Below, one piece after another: positions 7,645 through 16,055 of a DNA stretch of 64,000 nucleotides (positions are counted from its first letter, which is position 1; the number at the start of each line of letters is the position of its first letter). Source of the stretch: Citrobacter sp. Marseille-Q6884 (GTDB lineage: Bacteria > Pseudomonadota > Gammaproteobacteria > Enterobacterales > Enterobacteriaceae); contig NZ_CAMDRE010000002.1 in the NCBI RefSeq assembly GCF_945906775.1, forward strand, positions 372,001-436,000. The letters are read 5' to 3'. Under the pieces are notes generated by a model. It searched no databases, was not told the origin of the DNA, and saw only the letters and a program-made list of their open reading frames with translations. Both the position numbers and the translations under genes were made by a program.

Positions 7645-10083
7645 ATGAGTTTAGGAAATAATGTGTGGACATTTTTATCAATTGCATTATATCTCACTTC
7701 TTTTTACTTTTTCTTTAAGTGTGTTAAACGCGGAGTGGCGGGGACTTTTATCGCAGTGATCGTTGTTGTTATTTCTGTTGTTTTTAGCTTGCTATCAGGT
7801 GGATATCTTGTATCGGACTGGTTTACAGGTGTTGGCTTTGATGACTCTGTATTTTATCATTTAAGATTTGGTGTTAAAGGTGCTGATTTTAGTGATTTCT
7901 ATTTTTTAATGCTTACGTTTGCATCTTTACAGTTAACGTTTTTAGTATTTATAGTAAAATATATTAGGAAATACATTTCCAGCCAGAGACAAAAAATAAA
8001 ATGGATTCCCCTTTTTGAAGGGGCGGTAATGGTTTTTTGTGCATTCTTTTGTGCCCCTGCTTCCTCTAATTTATTTGTGTATATATTTTTTGCACAAGAT
8101 GCTGAGGGTTTTTCTACATACTTTATTAAACCTCAGATACAGACTAGTGTCGAACATCCTAAAAATATTATTTATTTCTATCTGGAGAGTCTTGAAAAAA
8201 ACTACATGAATGAAGAGCTATTTCCAGGATTGCTGCCAGAACTTCATAAGATAGAAAGCGAAAGTGTTAGCTTCAGCAATGTAGGTCAAACAGTCGGTGC
8301 TAACTGGACGATAGCCGGGATGGTATCCAGTCAGTGCGGCTTACCGTTATTGTCTTTGTTTACAAATAATAATTTTCATATGGATAACTTTATGCCCAAT
8401 GCAATATGCCTGGGCGATATTTTGAAATCTAAAGGATACCATCTGGAATTCATGGGGGGGGCTGAAAAAGACTTTTCAGGTAAAGGCCTATTTTATTCAA
8501 GTCATGGTTTTTCAAATATACAAGGGAAAAAAGAATTTTTAAAAGAACATGTTGGATATAATTATATTAATAAATGGGGGCTTTATGACGATACCCTATA
8601 TGATATGATTATTCAGCGTGTCAGAGCCTTGCGTAAGGCTAAAAAACCATGGGGATTATTTTCTATCAATATAGGCACACACCAACCAGAAGGTTTTCTG
8701 GCTCGTCAGTGCAAAGATTTTAAATATCGTGACGGTAGTGATAATCTGCTTAATGCGGTTCATTGTACCGATCGGCTACTTGGGCAACTCTATAAAAAAC
8801 TAAAAGATGAAGGTGTGCTGAACGATACCGTCATCGTTTTTGCATCAGATCATTTAGCTCCTGTAATGGTAAAAACGTATGATACCCTTAATAAAGTTGA
8901 ACGTCATAATTTACTGATGATTACAGGTGCAGGGGTTACACCAGGACAGAATAATCGTACAGGAACTACACTTGATATCTCTCCGACACTACTCAATTAT
9001 TTACAATTTGGTTCGCACCCTATTGCGCTTGGACGTGATTTGAATGGCAATTTACCTACCTTGGCGGAAAGATTAACTTCTCAAAACCGAAGAGATAAAA
9101 AGCTATTTGCATGGCGGACAGTGATAGATATGTCATTTTGGGGGTATCCTGAATTCAAAGGTAATATCACTCTTGATTCTCAGTCCCGGCAGATATACAT
9201 CGGTGATGACAAAATAAAGTATCCTTCCTTAATCCGCTATACACCAACCGGGAAAATAGAGGAAATCTATTATGGCAACGAACACCCCGAAGCCAGCGAA
9301 GATAATCTTTACCTTCCGGCATATTATTTGGCTAATGGAATAAGTAATAATCAGCTATTTTTATGGGTTGACACATGCCGTACCCTATCAACCCTTAATC
9401 GAGATTTACGTAAGTTTGATCAGCAATATTGTTTTTACAACGGTTCACTGTCATCGAAGCATTCAACGTCAGGATTGGTATCAACAGGGGGAGGGAATCT
9501 CATTATCCAAAATGAGGTTGGTACGGATTTCTCTGTCGAGCAGGCAAAAAACTATCGTCAGAAACTTCAGAATTTGAACCTTATTCGTTGGGATACATTG
9601 CACTTGCTATCGGAGAGCACATCAATTTTCCCGTCGAATGAATTATTGGCGTCTGGGTCTGATTCAGCTATCAAGAAATCTGCTATTTCAGGTACCGAGG
9701 TAGCAGAATCTGGGCTGACGCTTGCTCGTATCGTATATGAGTCGCAGTCAAATACAGGGGTGACTACTTACGTTGAGAATCTGGGGCCGCTTTCAGTGTG
9801 CGATAAAACCGCTGCGCCTTTGCAAATTAAGTCGCTGATTAAAAATTCGCCGCTAGATAATGCATATAAACCCCTGTTTTATATCGTCATCGGTACAGTG
9901 GACGTTAAATGTCAGGAGGGGATTCTGAATCCACCTGTCGATTTGCACCTACAGAATCTAAGCAGGCTTACAGTAGGTACACCCTACATTGCCATCACGG
10001 ATCCTGATTTCAATATCAAATATGAAAATGCTGGTCAGGCCGATCAGATGATTGGTCTTAAAGTTACGGTTAACGATAAGTAG
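7645..10083 (+). CDS. OpgB/MdoB-like phosphoglycerol transferase (sulfatase superfamily)
   Basis: This 812-residue protein has four N-terminal membrane helices (about 8-27, 33-60, 86-108, 124-152) and a periplasmic alkaline-phosphatase/sulfatase-type domain. It resembles E. coli OpgB: IYFYLESLEKNYM (E181 as metal ligand), GANWTIAGMVSSQCGLP (T222 as likely nucleophile), a GTHQPEGF segment (H346) and ASDHLA (D402, H403). The C-terminal 300 residues are a separate beta-rich domain. OpgB moves phosphoglycerol onto periplasmic glucans, and LtaS-type relatives polymerise it. The core opgB normally lies elsewhere, so this is probably a second, dedicated enzyme. The gene is A+T-rich, has an AAGGA ribosome site and lies alone between terminators. 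The acceptor is unknown. Confidence 0.82.
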   Translation: MSLGNNVWTFLSIALYLTSFYFFFKCVKRGVAGTFIAVIVVVISVVFSLLSGGYLVSDWFTGVGFDDSVFYHLRFGVKGADFSDFYFLMLTFASLQLTFLVFIVKYIRKYISSQRQKIKWIPLFEGAVMVFCAFFCAPASSNLFVYIFFAQDAEGFSTYFIKPQIQTSVEHPKNIIYFYLESLEKNYMNEELFPGLLPELHKIESESVSFSNVGQTVGANWTIAGMVSSQCGLPLLSLFTNNNFHMDNFMPNAICLGDILKSKGYHLEFMGGAEKDFSGKGLFYSSHGFSNIQGKKEFLKEHVGYNYINKWGLYDDTLYDMIIQRVRALRKAKKPWGLFSINIGTHQPEGFLARQCKDFKYRDGSDNLLNAVHCTDRLLGQLYKKLKDEGVLNDTVIVFASDHLAPVMVKTYDTLNKVERHNLLMITGAGVTPGQNNRTGTTLDISPTLLNYLQFGSHPIALGRDLNGNLPTLAERLTSQNRRDKKLFAWRTVIDMSFWGYPEFKGNITLDSQSRQIYIGDDKIKYPSLIRYTPTGKIEEIYYGNEHPEASEDNLYLPAYYLANGISNNQLFLWVDTCRTLSTLNRDLRKFDQQYCFYNGSLSSKHSTSGLVSTGGGNLIIQNEVGTDFSVEQAKNYRQKLQNLNLIRWDTLHLLSESTSIFPSNELLASGSDSAIKKSAISGTEVAESGLTLARIVYESQSNTGVTTYVENLGPLSVCDKTAAPLQIKSLIKNSPLDNAYKPLFYIVIGTVDVKCQEGILNPPVDLHLQNLSRLTVGTPYIAITDPDFNIKYENAGQADQMIGLKVTVNDK

Positions 10084-10106
10084 ATTAGTATTTTTTAAAT
10101 TGTGTG

Positions 10107-10134
10107 CCGGGTACGTAGTCGTACCCGGGATTTA
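10107..10134. terminator. Palindrome between convergent opgB-like gene and mnmC
   Basis: Arms CCGGGTAC (10107-10114) and GTACCCGG (10121-10128) with a 6-nt loop lie in the 51-bp gap between two stop codons. The following T tract is short. It probably ends one or both transcripts and marks the edge of the A+T-rich block. Confidence 0.55.
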
Positions 10135-12150
10135 TTAACCATTAACAGGCCGGATGACGGCTTTTCCCTTCAATAATTTTCTCACCCAGAGTCGATTCGG
10201 ATTGAGTGCCGCAAGAGTTTCTGCATCCATCGGCACGGGTTCATTGCTCATTTGTGCAGCAAGAATTTCTGCGCACAGTGGGGCAGAACAGAGTCCACGT
10301 GAACCTAATGCACCCAGCATAAATAAGTCACGGTATACCGGTGCGCTCGTGGTATTTTCTTTGGACTCTGCCAGATGTGCATACTGACTGAGCGTTGCGT
10401 CATAATCCGGTACATTACCGACCATCGGCAGGTGATCGCGAGTGGCACAGCGGACTCCACTGCGTGCCGCCTGCTCACTGACATCCACCTCTTTTGCCCA
10501 TTCGGCATGTGGGAAACAGTCGATTAAACGTTGGCGGTTTTGTTGCTGATCGTCTTCGCGATAACGCGTTTCTTCACACCCGCGATGATAACTGGCACCT
10601 ATGCAGTGCTGCTGATTCAGTGGATTCTGCGGCGTGAGGTAGCCATCGTAGCACAGCACCTGACGTAAGGCTGAAAGCGAAGGTGTGGTGGGAATATGAC
10701 TGACCTGGCCGCCGACCGAGTAAACAGGTAACGGCAGTGTCTGACTAAAGCGATTAATAAGGTGACCATTAGTCAGAACCACCACTTCGTGTTCAGTTGT
10801 TTCGCCAGTAGCAAACTGTAATTGCCAGTTTTCCTGCTGTTGGGACAAAGATTCCAGCGTGTGCAGGTATTGTGTTCTTAATCCCAACGCTTCGGCATGT
10901 TCTAGTACGGCCGTCGTTAACTCTGCTGGGCATAACCAGCCCCCTGTAGGATAGTAAATACCGCCGCAGCCTGTCGCTACGCCAGTGTTTTGCTCAACCT
11001 GTGCTGCGTCAACGGCGACAGCGAGTGCGTCGGGTAATTCTAGCGACAACATATGGGCGATTTTCTGCTGACTTTTTTCGTCCCACGCGAGCTGAGTGAC
11101 GCCGCTCCAGTCATGTGCATAATCTACCGGCAGGGCATCATACAGACGGCGAGCAAAGGTAAATGCGGTGGGGAAAAAAAGATTGATAGCGGCATCATGT
11201 TTACTGAGCAGAGGATAGAGCGCCCCCTGACGATTGCCAGATGCTCCTTGCGCTGGCTTTTCGTTAGCGCAATAGAGCGTAACCTGCCAGCCACGACGTA
11301 ACAGAGCCAGCGAGAGTAAGGCGCTGGAAATACCCCCTCCGATTATCGCCACATCTCGTTTCTCAGTGCCTGAGCGTGCAAACCAGGGCATGGGTGAGGG
11401 CGGGGCAATATGTTGCTCCATCACACCGCACAACATCTCTCGTTTTCGCCCAAAACCTTTGCATTTCCGCATCGTAAATCCGGCTTCCTGCAGCCCTCGA
11501 CGGACAAAGCCTGCCGATGTGAAGGTCGCCAGCGTACCACCCGGTCGGGCCAGTTGAGCCATTGCGTTAAATAACGTTGGGTTCCACATATCCGGATTTT
11601 TAGACGGCGCGAAACCGTCCAGAAACCAGGCATCGACCTGTTTGTTCAGGGATTCATCCAGTTTACTGGTGAGATCGTTAATATCGCCAAACCACAAGTC
11701 CAGTGTAACCCGTCCTTCATCAAGCAACAGTCGATGGCAGCCCGCGAGAGGTAGTGGCCATTGGGCTTGTAATCGTTCAGCCCACGGGGCAAGTTCAGGC
11801 CAGTGCTGATGGGCTAATGTCAGATCGTCGCGCGTGAGCGGGAATTTTTCAAAGCTGATGAAATGCAATCTTTTCAGGGACGCGTCAGGGTGTGTGTTGC
11901 GAAAGTCTGTAAATGCCTGCCAGAGAGTCAGGAAGTTAAGCCCGGTACCAAACCCGCTTTCTGCGACCACAAATAATTGGCGTGAATGCGTTGGAAATCG
12001 CTCTGCAAGATGGTTTCCACCGAGAAAGACGTAACGGGTTTCTTCTAGTCCGTTATCGTTAGAAAAATAGACATCATCAAAATCTCGGGAAACAGGTGTA
12101 CCCTCAGCATTGAATTCGAGGTTGGCGGGTTGTATAGCGTATTGTTTCAC
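10135..12150 (-). CDS. mnmC: Bifunctional tRNA mnm5s2U biosynthesis protein MnmC
   Basis: This is a 671-residue protein when started at the GTG at 12150, giving the usual (V)KQYAIQPANLEFNAEG N-terminus. Reading further upstream would add a non-conserved 34 residues. The N-terminal part is the SAM-dependent methyltransferase with AESGFGTGLNFL (about 63-74) and WFLDGFAPSKNPDMW (175-189). The C-terminal part is the FAD oxidoreductase with VAIIGGGISSALLSLALL (about 267-284). It converts cmnm5U34 to nm5U34 and then to mnm5U34 in certain tRNAs. It is divergent from fabB, the normal arrangement. Its 3' side abuts the accessory block. Confidence 0.97.
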   Translation of the reverse strand: MKQYAIQPANLEFNAEGTPVSRDFDDVYFSNDNGLEETRYVFLGGNHLAERFPTHSRQLFVVAESGFGTGLNFLTLWQAFTDFRNTHPDASLKRLHFISFEKFPLTRDDLTLAHQHWPELAPWAERLQAQWPLPLAGCHRLLLDEGRVTLDLWFGDINDLTSKLDESLNKQVDAWFLDGFAPSKNPDMWNPTLFNAMAQLARPGGTLATFTSAGFVRRGLQEAGFTMRKCKGFGRKREMLCGVMEQHIAPPSPMPWFARSGTEKRDVAIIGGGISSALLSLALLRRGWQVTLYCANEKPAQGASGNRQGALYPLLSKHDAAINLFFPTAFTFARRLYDALPVDYAHDWSGVTQLAWDEKSQQKIAHMLSLELPDALAVAVDAAQVEQNTGVATGCGGIYYPTGGWLCPAELTTAVLEHAEALGLRTQYLHTLESLSQQQENWQLQFATGETTEHEVVVLTNGHLINRFSQTLPLPVYSVGGQVSHIPTTPSLSALRQVLCYDGYLTPQNPLNQQHCIGASYHRGCEETRYREDDQQQNRQRLIDCFPHAEWAKEVDVSEQAARSGVRCATRDHLPMVGNVPDYDATLSQYAHLAESKENTTSAPVYRDLFMLGALGSRGLCSAPLCAEILAAQMSNEPVPMDAETLAALNPNRLWVRKLLKGKAVIRPVNG

Positions 12151-12225
12151 GTAAGTTACTCGTCTGGCAGGCTGTGCCCCGATCTTAGCGATGAGTGCCT
12201 GGCTGCGCAAATTTCCACATAAATT

Positions 12226-12242
12226 GGCTGATCGGACTTGTT
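12226..12242 (+). promoter_or_regulatory. FadR site of the fabB promoter
   Basis: GGCTGATCGGACTTGTT matches the FadR 17-bp operator pattern at about 14 positions. It sits about 70 bp before the fabB start, where FadR is known to activate fabB in E. coli. Confidence 0.7.
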
Positions 12243-12244
12243 CG

Positions 12245-12260
12245 GCGTACAAGTGTACGC
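12245..12260. promoter_or_regulatory. FabR operator of fabB
   Basis: GCGTACA-AG-TGTACGC is a perfect 7+7 palindrome, matching the FabR target in E. coli fabB and fabA promoters. It lies 3 bp downstream of the FadR site. FabR represses fabB according to the unsaturated fatty acid supply. Confidence 0.8.
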
Positions 12261-12309
12261 TATTGTGCCACTCGAAACTTTAAAATAGTGCGACTTACAG
12301 AGGTATTGA

Positions 12310-13530
12310 ATGAAACGTGCAGTGATTACTGGCTTGGGCATCGTTTCCAGCATCGGTAATAACCAGCAGGAAGTCCTGGCATCTCTGCGTGAAGGACGTT
12401 CAGGGATCACTTTCTCTCAGGAGCTGAAGGACTCCGGCATGCGTAGCCACGTTTGGGGCAACGTAAAACTGGATACCACTGGCCTCATTGACCGCAAAGT
12501 TGTGCGCTTTATGAGCGACGCATCCATCTATGCATTCCTTTCTATGGAGCAGGCCGTTGCTGATGCCGGCCTCTCTGCAGAAGTTTACCAGAACAACCCG
12601 CGCGTTGGCCTGATTGCAGGTTCCGGCGGCGGTTCCCCGCGTTTTCAGGTGTTTGGTGCTGACGCAATGCGTAGCCCACGTGGTCTGAAAGCGGTTGGCC
12701 CGTATGTGGTCACTAAAGCGATGGCATCCGGTGTTTCTGCCTGCCTCGCAACGCCGTTCAAAATCCATGGCGTAAACTACTCCATTAGCTCTGCCTGCGC
12801 GACATCTGCACACTGTATCGGCAACGCTGTTGAACAAATTCAGCTGGGCAAACAGGACATCGTTTTTGCTGGCGGCGGCGAAGAGCTGTGCTGGGAAATG
12901 GCGTGCGAATTCGACGCAATGGGCGCGCTGTCTACCAAATACAATGATTCCCCGGACAAAGCTTCCCGTACCTATGATGCTAACCGCGACGGTTTTGTTA
13001 TCGCTGGCGGCGGCGGTATGGTTGTTGTTGAAGAGCTGGAACATGCTCTGGCACGTGGTGCGCATATCTATGCGGAAATCGTCGGTTACGGCGCAACATC
13101 CGATGGTGCAGATATGGTTGCTCCGTCAGGTGAAGGCGCTGCACGCTGCATGCAGATGGCTATGCAGGGTGTTGATACCCCGATTGATTACCTGAACTCT
13201 CACGGTACGTCTACTCCTGTAGGCGACGTGAAAGAACTGGGTGCAATCCGTGAAGTCTTCGGCGACAACAGCCCTGCAATCTCTGCAACCAAAGCGATGA
13301 CCGGTCACTCTCTGGGTGCGGCTGGCGTTCAGGAAGCTATCTACTCGCTGTTGATGCTGGAGCACGGTTTTATCGCGCCGAGCATCAACATTGAAGAGCT
13401 GGACGAGCAGGCTGCTGGTCTGAACATCGTCACCAAACCGACAGAGCAAGCGCTGACCACCGTGATGTCCAACAGCTTCGGCTTCGGCGGTACTAACGCC
13501 ACGCTGGTTATGCGTAAGCTGAAAGCCTGA
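12310..13530 (+). CDS. fabB: 3-oxoacyl-[acyl-carrier-protein] synthase I
   Basis: This 406-residue protein is full length for FabB. The Cys-His-His triad is present: C163 in SSACATSAH, H298 in NSHGTSTPVGD and H333 in MTGHSLGAAG. It condenses malonyl-ACP with acyl-ACP and is needed for elongating unsaturated intermediates after FabA. The ATG at 12310 has an AGAGG ribosome site. FadR and FabR operators lie upstream and a strong terminator lies downstream. High conservation and rich codon bias suggest high expression. It is divergent from mnmC as in E. coli. Confidence 0.98.
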   Translation: MKRAVITGLGIVSSIGNNQQEVLASLREGRSGITFSQELKDSGMRSHVWGNVKLDTTGLIDRKVVRFMSDASIYAFLSMEQAVADAGLSAEVYQNNPRVGLIAGSGGGSPRFQVFGADAMRSPRGLKAVGPYVVTKAMASGVSACLATPFKIHGVNYSISSACATSAHCIGNAVEQIQLGKQDIVFAGGGEELCWEMACEFDAMGALSTKYNDSPDKASRTYDANRDGFVIAGGGGMVVVEELEHALARGAHIYAEIVGYGATSDGADMVAPSGEGAARCMQMAMQGVDTPIDYLNSHGTSTPVGDVKELGAIREVFGDNSPAISATKAMTGHSLGAAGVQEAIYSLLMLEHGFIAPSINIEELDEQAAGLNIVTKPTEQALTTVMSNSFGFGGTNATLVMRKLKA

Positions 13531-13580
13531 GTTTGACACTGACATCCGTCATTGACTGATGGCGTTTCGCTAATCAGGTC

Positions 13581-13608
13581 AAAAGGGAGCCGAATGGCTC
13601 CCTTTTTT
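13581..13608 (+). terminator. Intrinsic terminator of fabB
   Basis: GGGAGCC (13585-13591), loop GAAT and GGCTCCC (13596-13602) are followed by six T. Confidence 0.9.
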
Positions 13609-13770
13609 ATGGCGTTGACAACAGGTCCAATTTACAGGCAGACTCCGCGTTCAACATTATCCTCATGATAATGCGTAAGCGTTTAACGTTATCCAACGCA
13701 CCTTAATCCTGATAGTCAGGTAGAGGGGGCGTGGCATTTCCTCGCCTTACTCTGCATTCTGGAGTAACGC

Positions 13771-14949
13771 ATGACAGCAGTAACCCAAAAAGAAAAAACA
13801 CCTTCGGCGAACGTTTCGCTCTTTCGTATCGCTTTTGCCGTTTTCCTGACCTATATGACGGTCGGTTTACCCTTACCTGTAATCCCCCTGTTCGTGCACC
13901 ATGAGCTGGGCTATGGCAATACCATGGTCGGCATTGCCGTGGGCATTCAGTTTCTGGCGACGGTATTAACGCGAGGCTATGCCGGTCGCCTGGCCGATCA
14001 ATATGGCGCTAAGCGCTCAGCGCTACAGGGCATGTTCGCCTGTGCTCTGGCAGGCGCTGCATGGCTATTGGCTGCGCTATTGCCTGTCTCGATTCCCGTT
14101 AAATTTGCACTGTTGATTGTGGGACGTTTAATCCTGGGTTTTGGCGAAAGTCAGTTGTTGACTGGTACGCTGACCTGGGGAATGGGGCTGGTAGGCCCCA
14201 TGCGTTCTGGCAAGGTGATGTCGTGGAACGGGATGGCAATTTATGGCGCACTGGCTGCTGGCGCGCCGCTGGGCCTGATTATCCACAGTCATTTTGGATT
14301 TGCCGCGTTGGCAGGAACGACGATGGTTTTACCGCTGCTGGCGTGGGCATTTAATGGCACCGTACGTAAAGTACCGGCCCATGCGGGAGAACGCCCGTCG
14401 TTATGGAGCGTGGTCGGGCTCATCTGGAAACCGGGTCTGGGTCTGGCGTTACAAGGCGTTGGATTCGCGGTTATCGGTACGTTTATTTCACTCTACTTTG
14501 CCAGCAAAGGCTGGGCGATGGCCGGTTTCACCCTGACCGCGTTTGGTGGCGCTTTTGTGTTGATGCGTATCCTGTTCGGTTGGATGCCGGACCGGTTTGG
14601 CGGGGTCAAAGTAGCCATTGTTTCCCTGTTGGTTGAAACCGCCGGATTGATCCTTCTCTGGCTGGCGCCGACGGCCTGGATTGCGTTATTGGGCGCGGCG
14701 TTAACCGGGGCAGGGTGTTCGTTGATTTTCCCTGCGCTGGGAGTGGAAGTTGTGAAACGTGTTCCCGCTCAGGTGCGGGGCACGGCGTTGGGAGGATATG
14801 CTGCATTTCAGGATATCTCTTACGGCGTAAGCGGTCCTCTCGCGGGCGTGCTGGCCACCGCGTACGGCTATCCCTCGGTATTTCTTGCTGGGGCGATTTC
14901 CGCGGTGGTGGGTATTATCGTGACGCTGCTTGCTTTGAGAAAAGGCTAA
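13771..14949 (+). CDS. yfcJ: MFS transporter YfcJ
   Basis: This 392-residue protein has about twelve membrane helices in two halves. The MFS loop 2-3 motif appears as GRLADQYGAKRSA (about 71-83), with an echo in the second half (PDRFGGVKVA). Its position between fabB and flk matches E. coli yfcJ, a member of the YhhS/YfcJ family of uncharacterised drug/metabolite-type exporters. The substrate is unknown. The stop overlaps the convergent flk stop by 3 bp, so no terminator space exists between them. Confidence 0.93.
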   Translation: MTAVTQKEKTPSANVSLFRIAFAVFLTYMTVGLPLPVIPLFVHHELGYGNTMVGIAVGIQFLATVLTRGYAGRLADQYGAKRSALQGMFACALAGAAWLLAALLPVSIPVKFALLIVGRLILGFGESQLLTGTLTWGMGLVGPMRSGKVMSWNGMAIYGALAAGAPLGLIIHSHFGFAALAGTTMVLPLLAWAFNGTVRKVPAHAGERPSLWSVVGLIWKPGLGLALQGVGFAVIGTFISLYFASKGWAMAGFTLTAFGGAFVLMRILFGWMPDRFGGVKVAIVSLLVETAGLILLWLAPTAWIALLGAALTGAGCSLIFPALGVEVVKRVPAQVRGTALGGYAAFQDISYGVSGPLAGVLATAYGYPSVFLAGAISAVVGIIVTLLALRKG

Positions 14950-15950
14950 ACAACGAGCCAGAAAACTACTAAAGCAATCATTAATGCCACAAACAGCAGC
15001 CCCGGTCGTGCCGACAGCGATTTAACGGTTTCAATCACCGGCGTGAACGGGCTGTAAATAGGCTGAAGATGGCGCGGATCATTTGACTCACGATCCCGCT
15101 CTACGCGACGCAGGAAGATTTGATTCAGCAGATCCTGCACCTGAACCGTTGTCAGAATCGTGTGAGGCTGGATCTGATATGTCTGCTGCGCGTAGTCTTT
15201 GATTGCGGCAAATTCATTAGGCTCTAACGGCTGCTTCAGCGCTGCCTGTAGTGTTTGCAGCGTTGGGGCATTTTGCAGGCTCAGCGTTTGCCGCGCTTGC
15301 AGCCAGGTGACCAAATGGGTGAATTGCTTTGCCGGGATCAGCTCACCGCTCTTCACGCCTGACAGCTCCAGCATGGATTGCCAGATAAGCTTACCGGATT
15401 CCCCGGTAGCGGCAGCCAGCCTGGTGACCAGTTGATTCAGTGTGTTGTGCTCGGCAGGCAGTAAGGGGCGATCGGTCGCCGGACGCTGCTGTGGCTGCGG
15501 AATAGAAAGTTGCCCTTGTTGCAGAAGCGTCAGCACATTTTTCAACTGCTCCGGTGTGAGCTGGCTGAGCGCCGTTTGCCCATACTGTTGACGGATAAAA
15601 TCGCTCACGGCCTGGCGGTTATTTCCCTGGCTGAGTAACTCGGTGAGTTGCGACAACACCTGGCGATTGGCGTGATTCTGCTGAGCAACGCTAAGTCGTT
15701 GGGTCAGATTTTGTTCTGCGGCGGGAAAATGGCGCGATTGCAGCGGCGTATCGCTTTTCACGCCAAGATCGTGCTTCATCCCGGCCCACACTTCGGCACT
15801 CTGCTGCTGGGTGAGCGAAATCAGACGAGTAATAAGCCGTTCCAGCACGGTACGTTGCTGCGTGGATAACGGTTGTTCACCCGCCACAGAAGAGGCATGT
15901 TGGCCTTCACCGGGAGGGCGGGCTGGAGTACCAGAAATGGGCTGCATCAT
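14946..15950 (-). CDS. flk: Flagellar hook-length/secretion regulator Flk
   Basis: This 334-residue protein is rich in Gln and Leu with two similar alpha-helical repeats (about 30-90 and 165-225). It has one C-terminal membrane helix (about 315-334), which anchors it in the inner membrane facing the cytoplasm. Flk (RflH) prevents premature switching of flagellar export from hook-type to filament-type substrates. The gene is in the conserved fabB-yfcJ-flk-pdxB order and is divergent from pdxB. An intact flk, an lrhA and a cheV in the same window fit a flagellated bacterium. Confidence 0.93.
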   Translation of the reverse strand: MMQPISGTPARPPGEGQHASSVAGEQPLSTQQRTVLERLITRLISLTQQQSAEVWAGMKHDLGVKSDTPLQSRHFPAAEQNLTQRLSVAQQNHANRQVLSQLTELLSQGNNRQAVSDFIRQQYGQTALSQLTPEQLKNVLTLLQQGQLSIPQPQQRPATDRPLLPAEHNTLNQLVTRLAAATGESGKLIWQSMLELSGVKSGELIPAKQFTHLVTWLQARQTLSLQNAPTLQTLQAALKQPLEPNEFAAIKDYAQQTYQIQPHTILTTVQVQDLLNQIFLRRVERDRESNDPRHLQPIYSPFTPVIETVKSLSARPGLLFVALMIALVVFWLVV

Positions 15951-16055
15951 CTCTATTCCTTAAATCAAAGCGAACCAGGTCTCGCAGTATGCCTGGCGGC
16001 GAGATTATGGCACACTTGCCCGGTTAACTCTCGTTCTCAAACAGGTGCGAAAGAC

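Noticed and set aside
1..10083. Prophage or phage-defence island
   Set aside because: There is no integrase, capsid, nuclease, toxin pair or attachment repeat. The gene content is pilus assembly and GTPase control.
12151..12252. N-terminal extension of mnmC
   Set aside because: These 34 residues lack similarity and run towards the fabB operators. The GTG at 12150 gives the normal start.
12400..13065. Minus-strand ORF opposite fabB
   Set aside because: It lies fully inside a complete fabB and has no homology that I recognise.
15873..16055. N-terminal extension of pdxB to an upstream ATG
   Set aside because: It overlaps the divergent flk start region and is not conserved. The GTG at 16056 gives the standard 378-residue PdxB.
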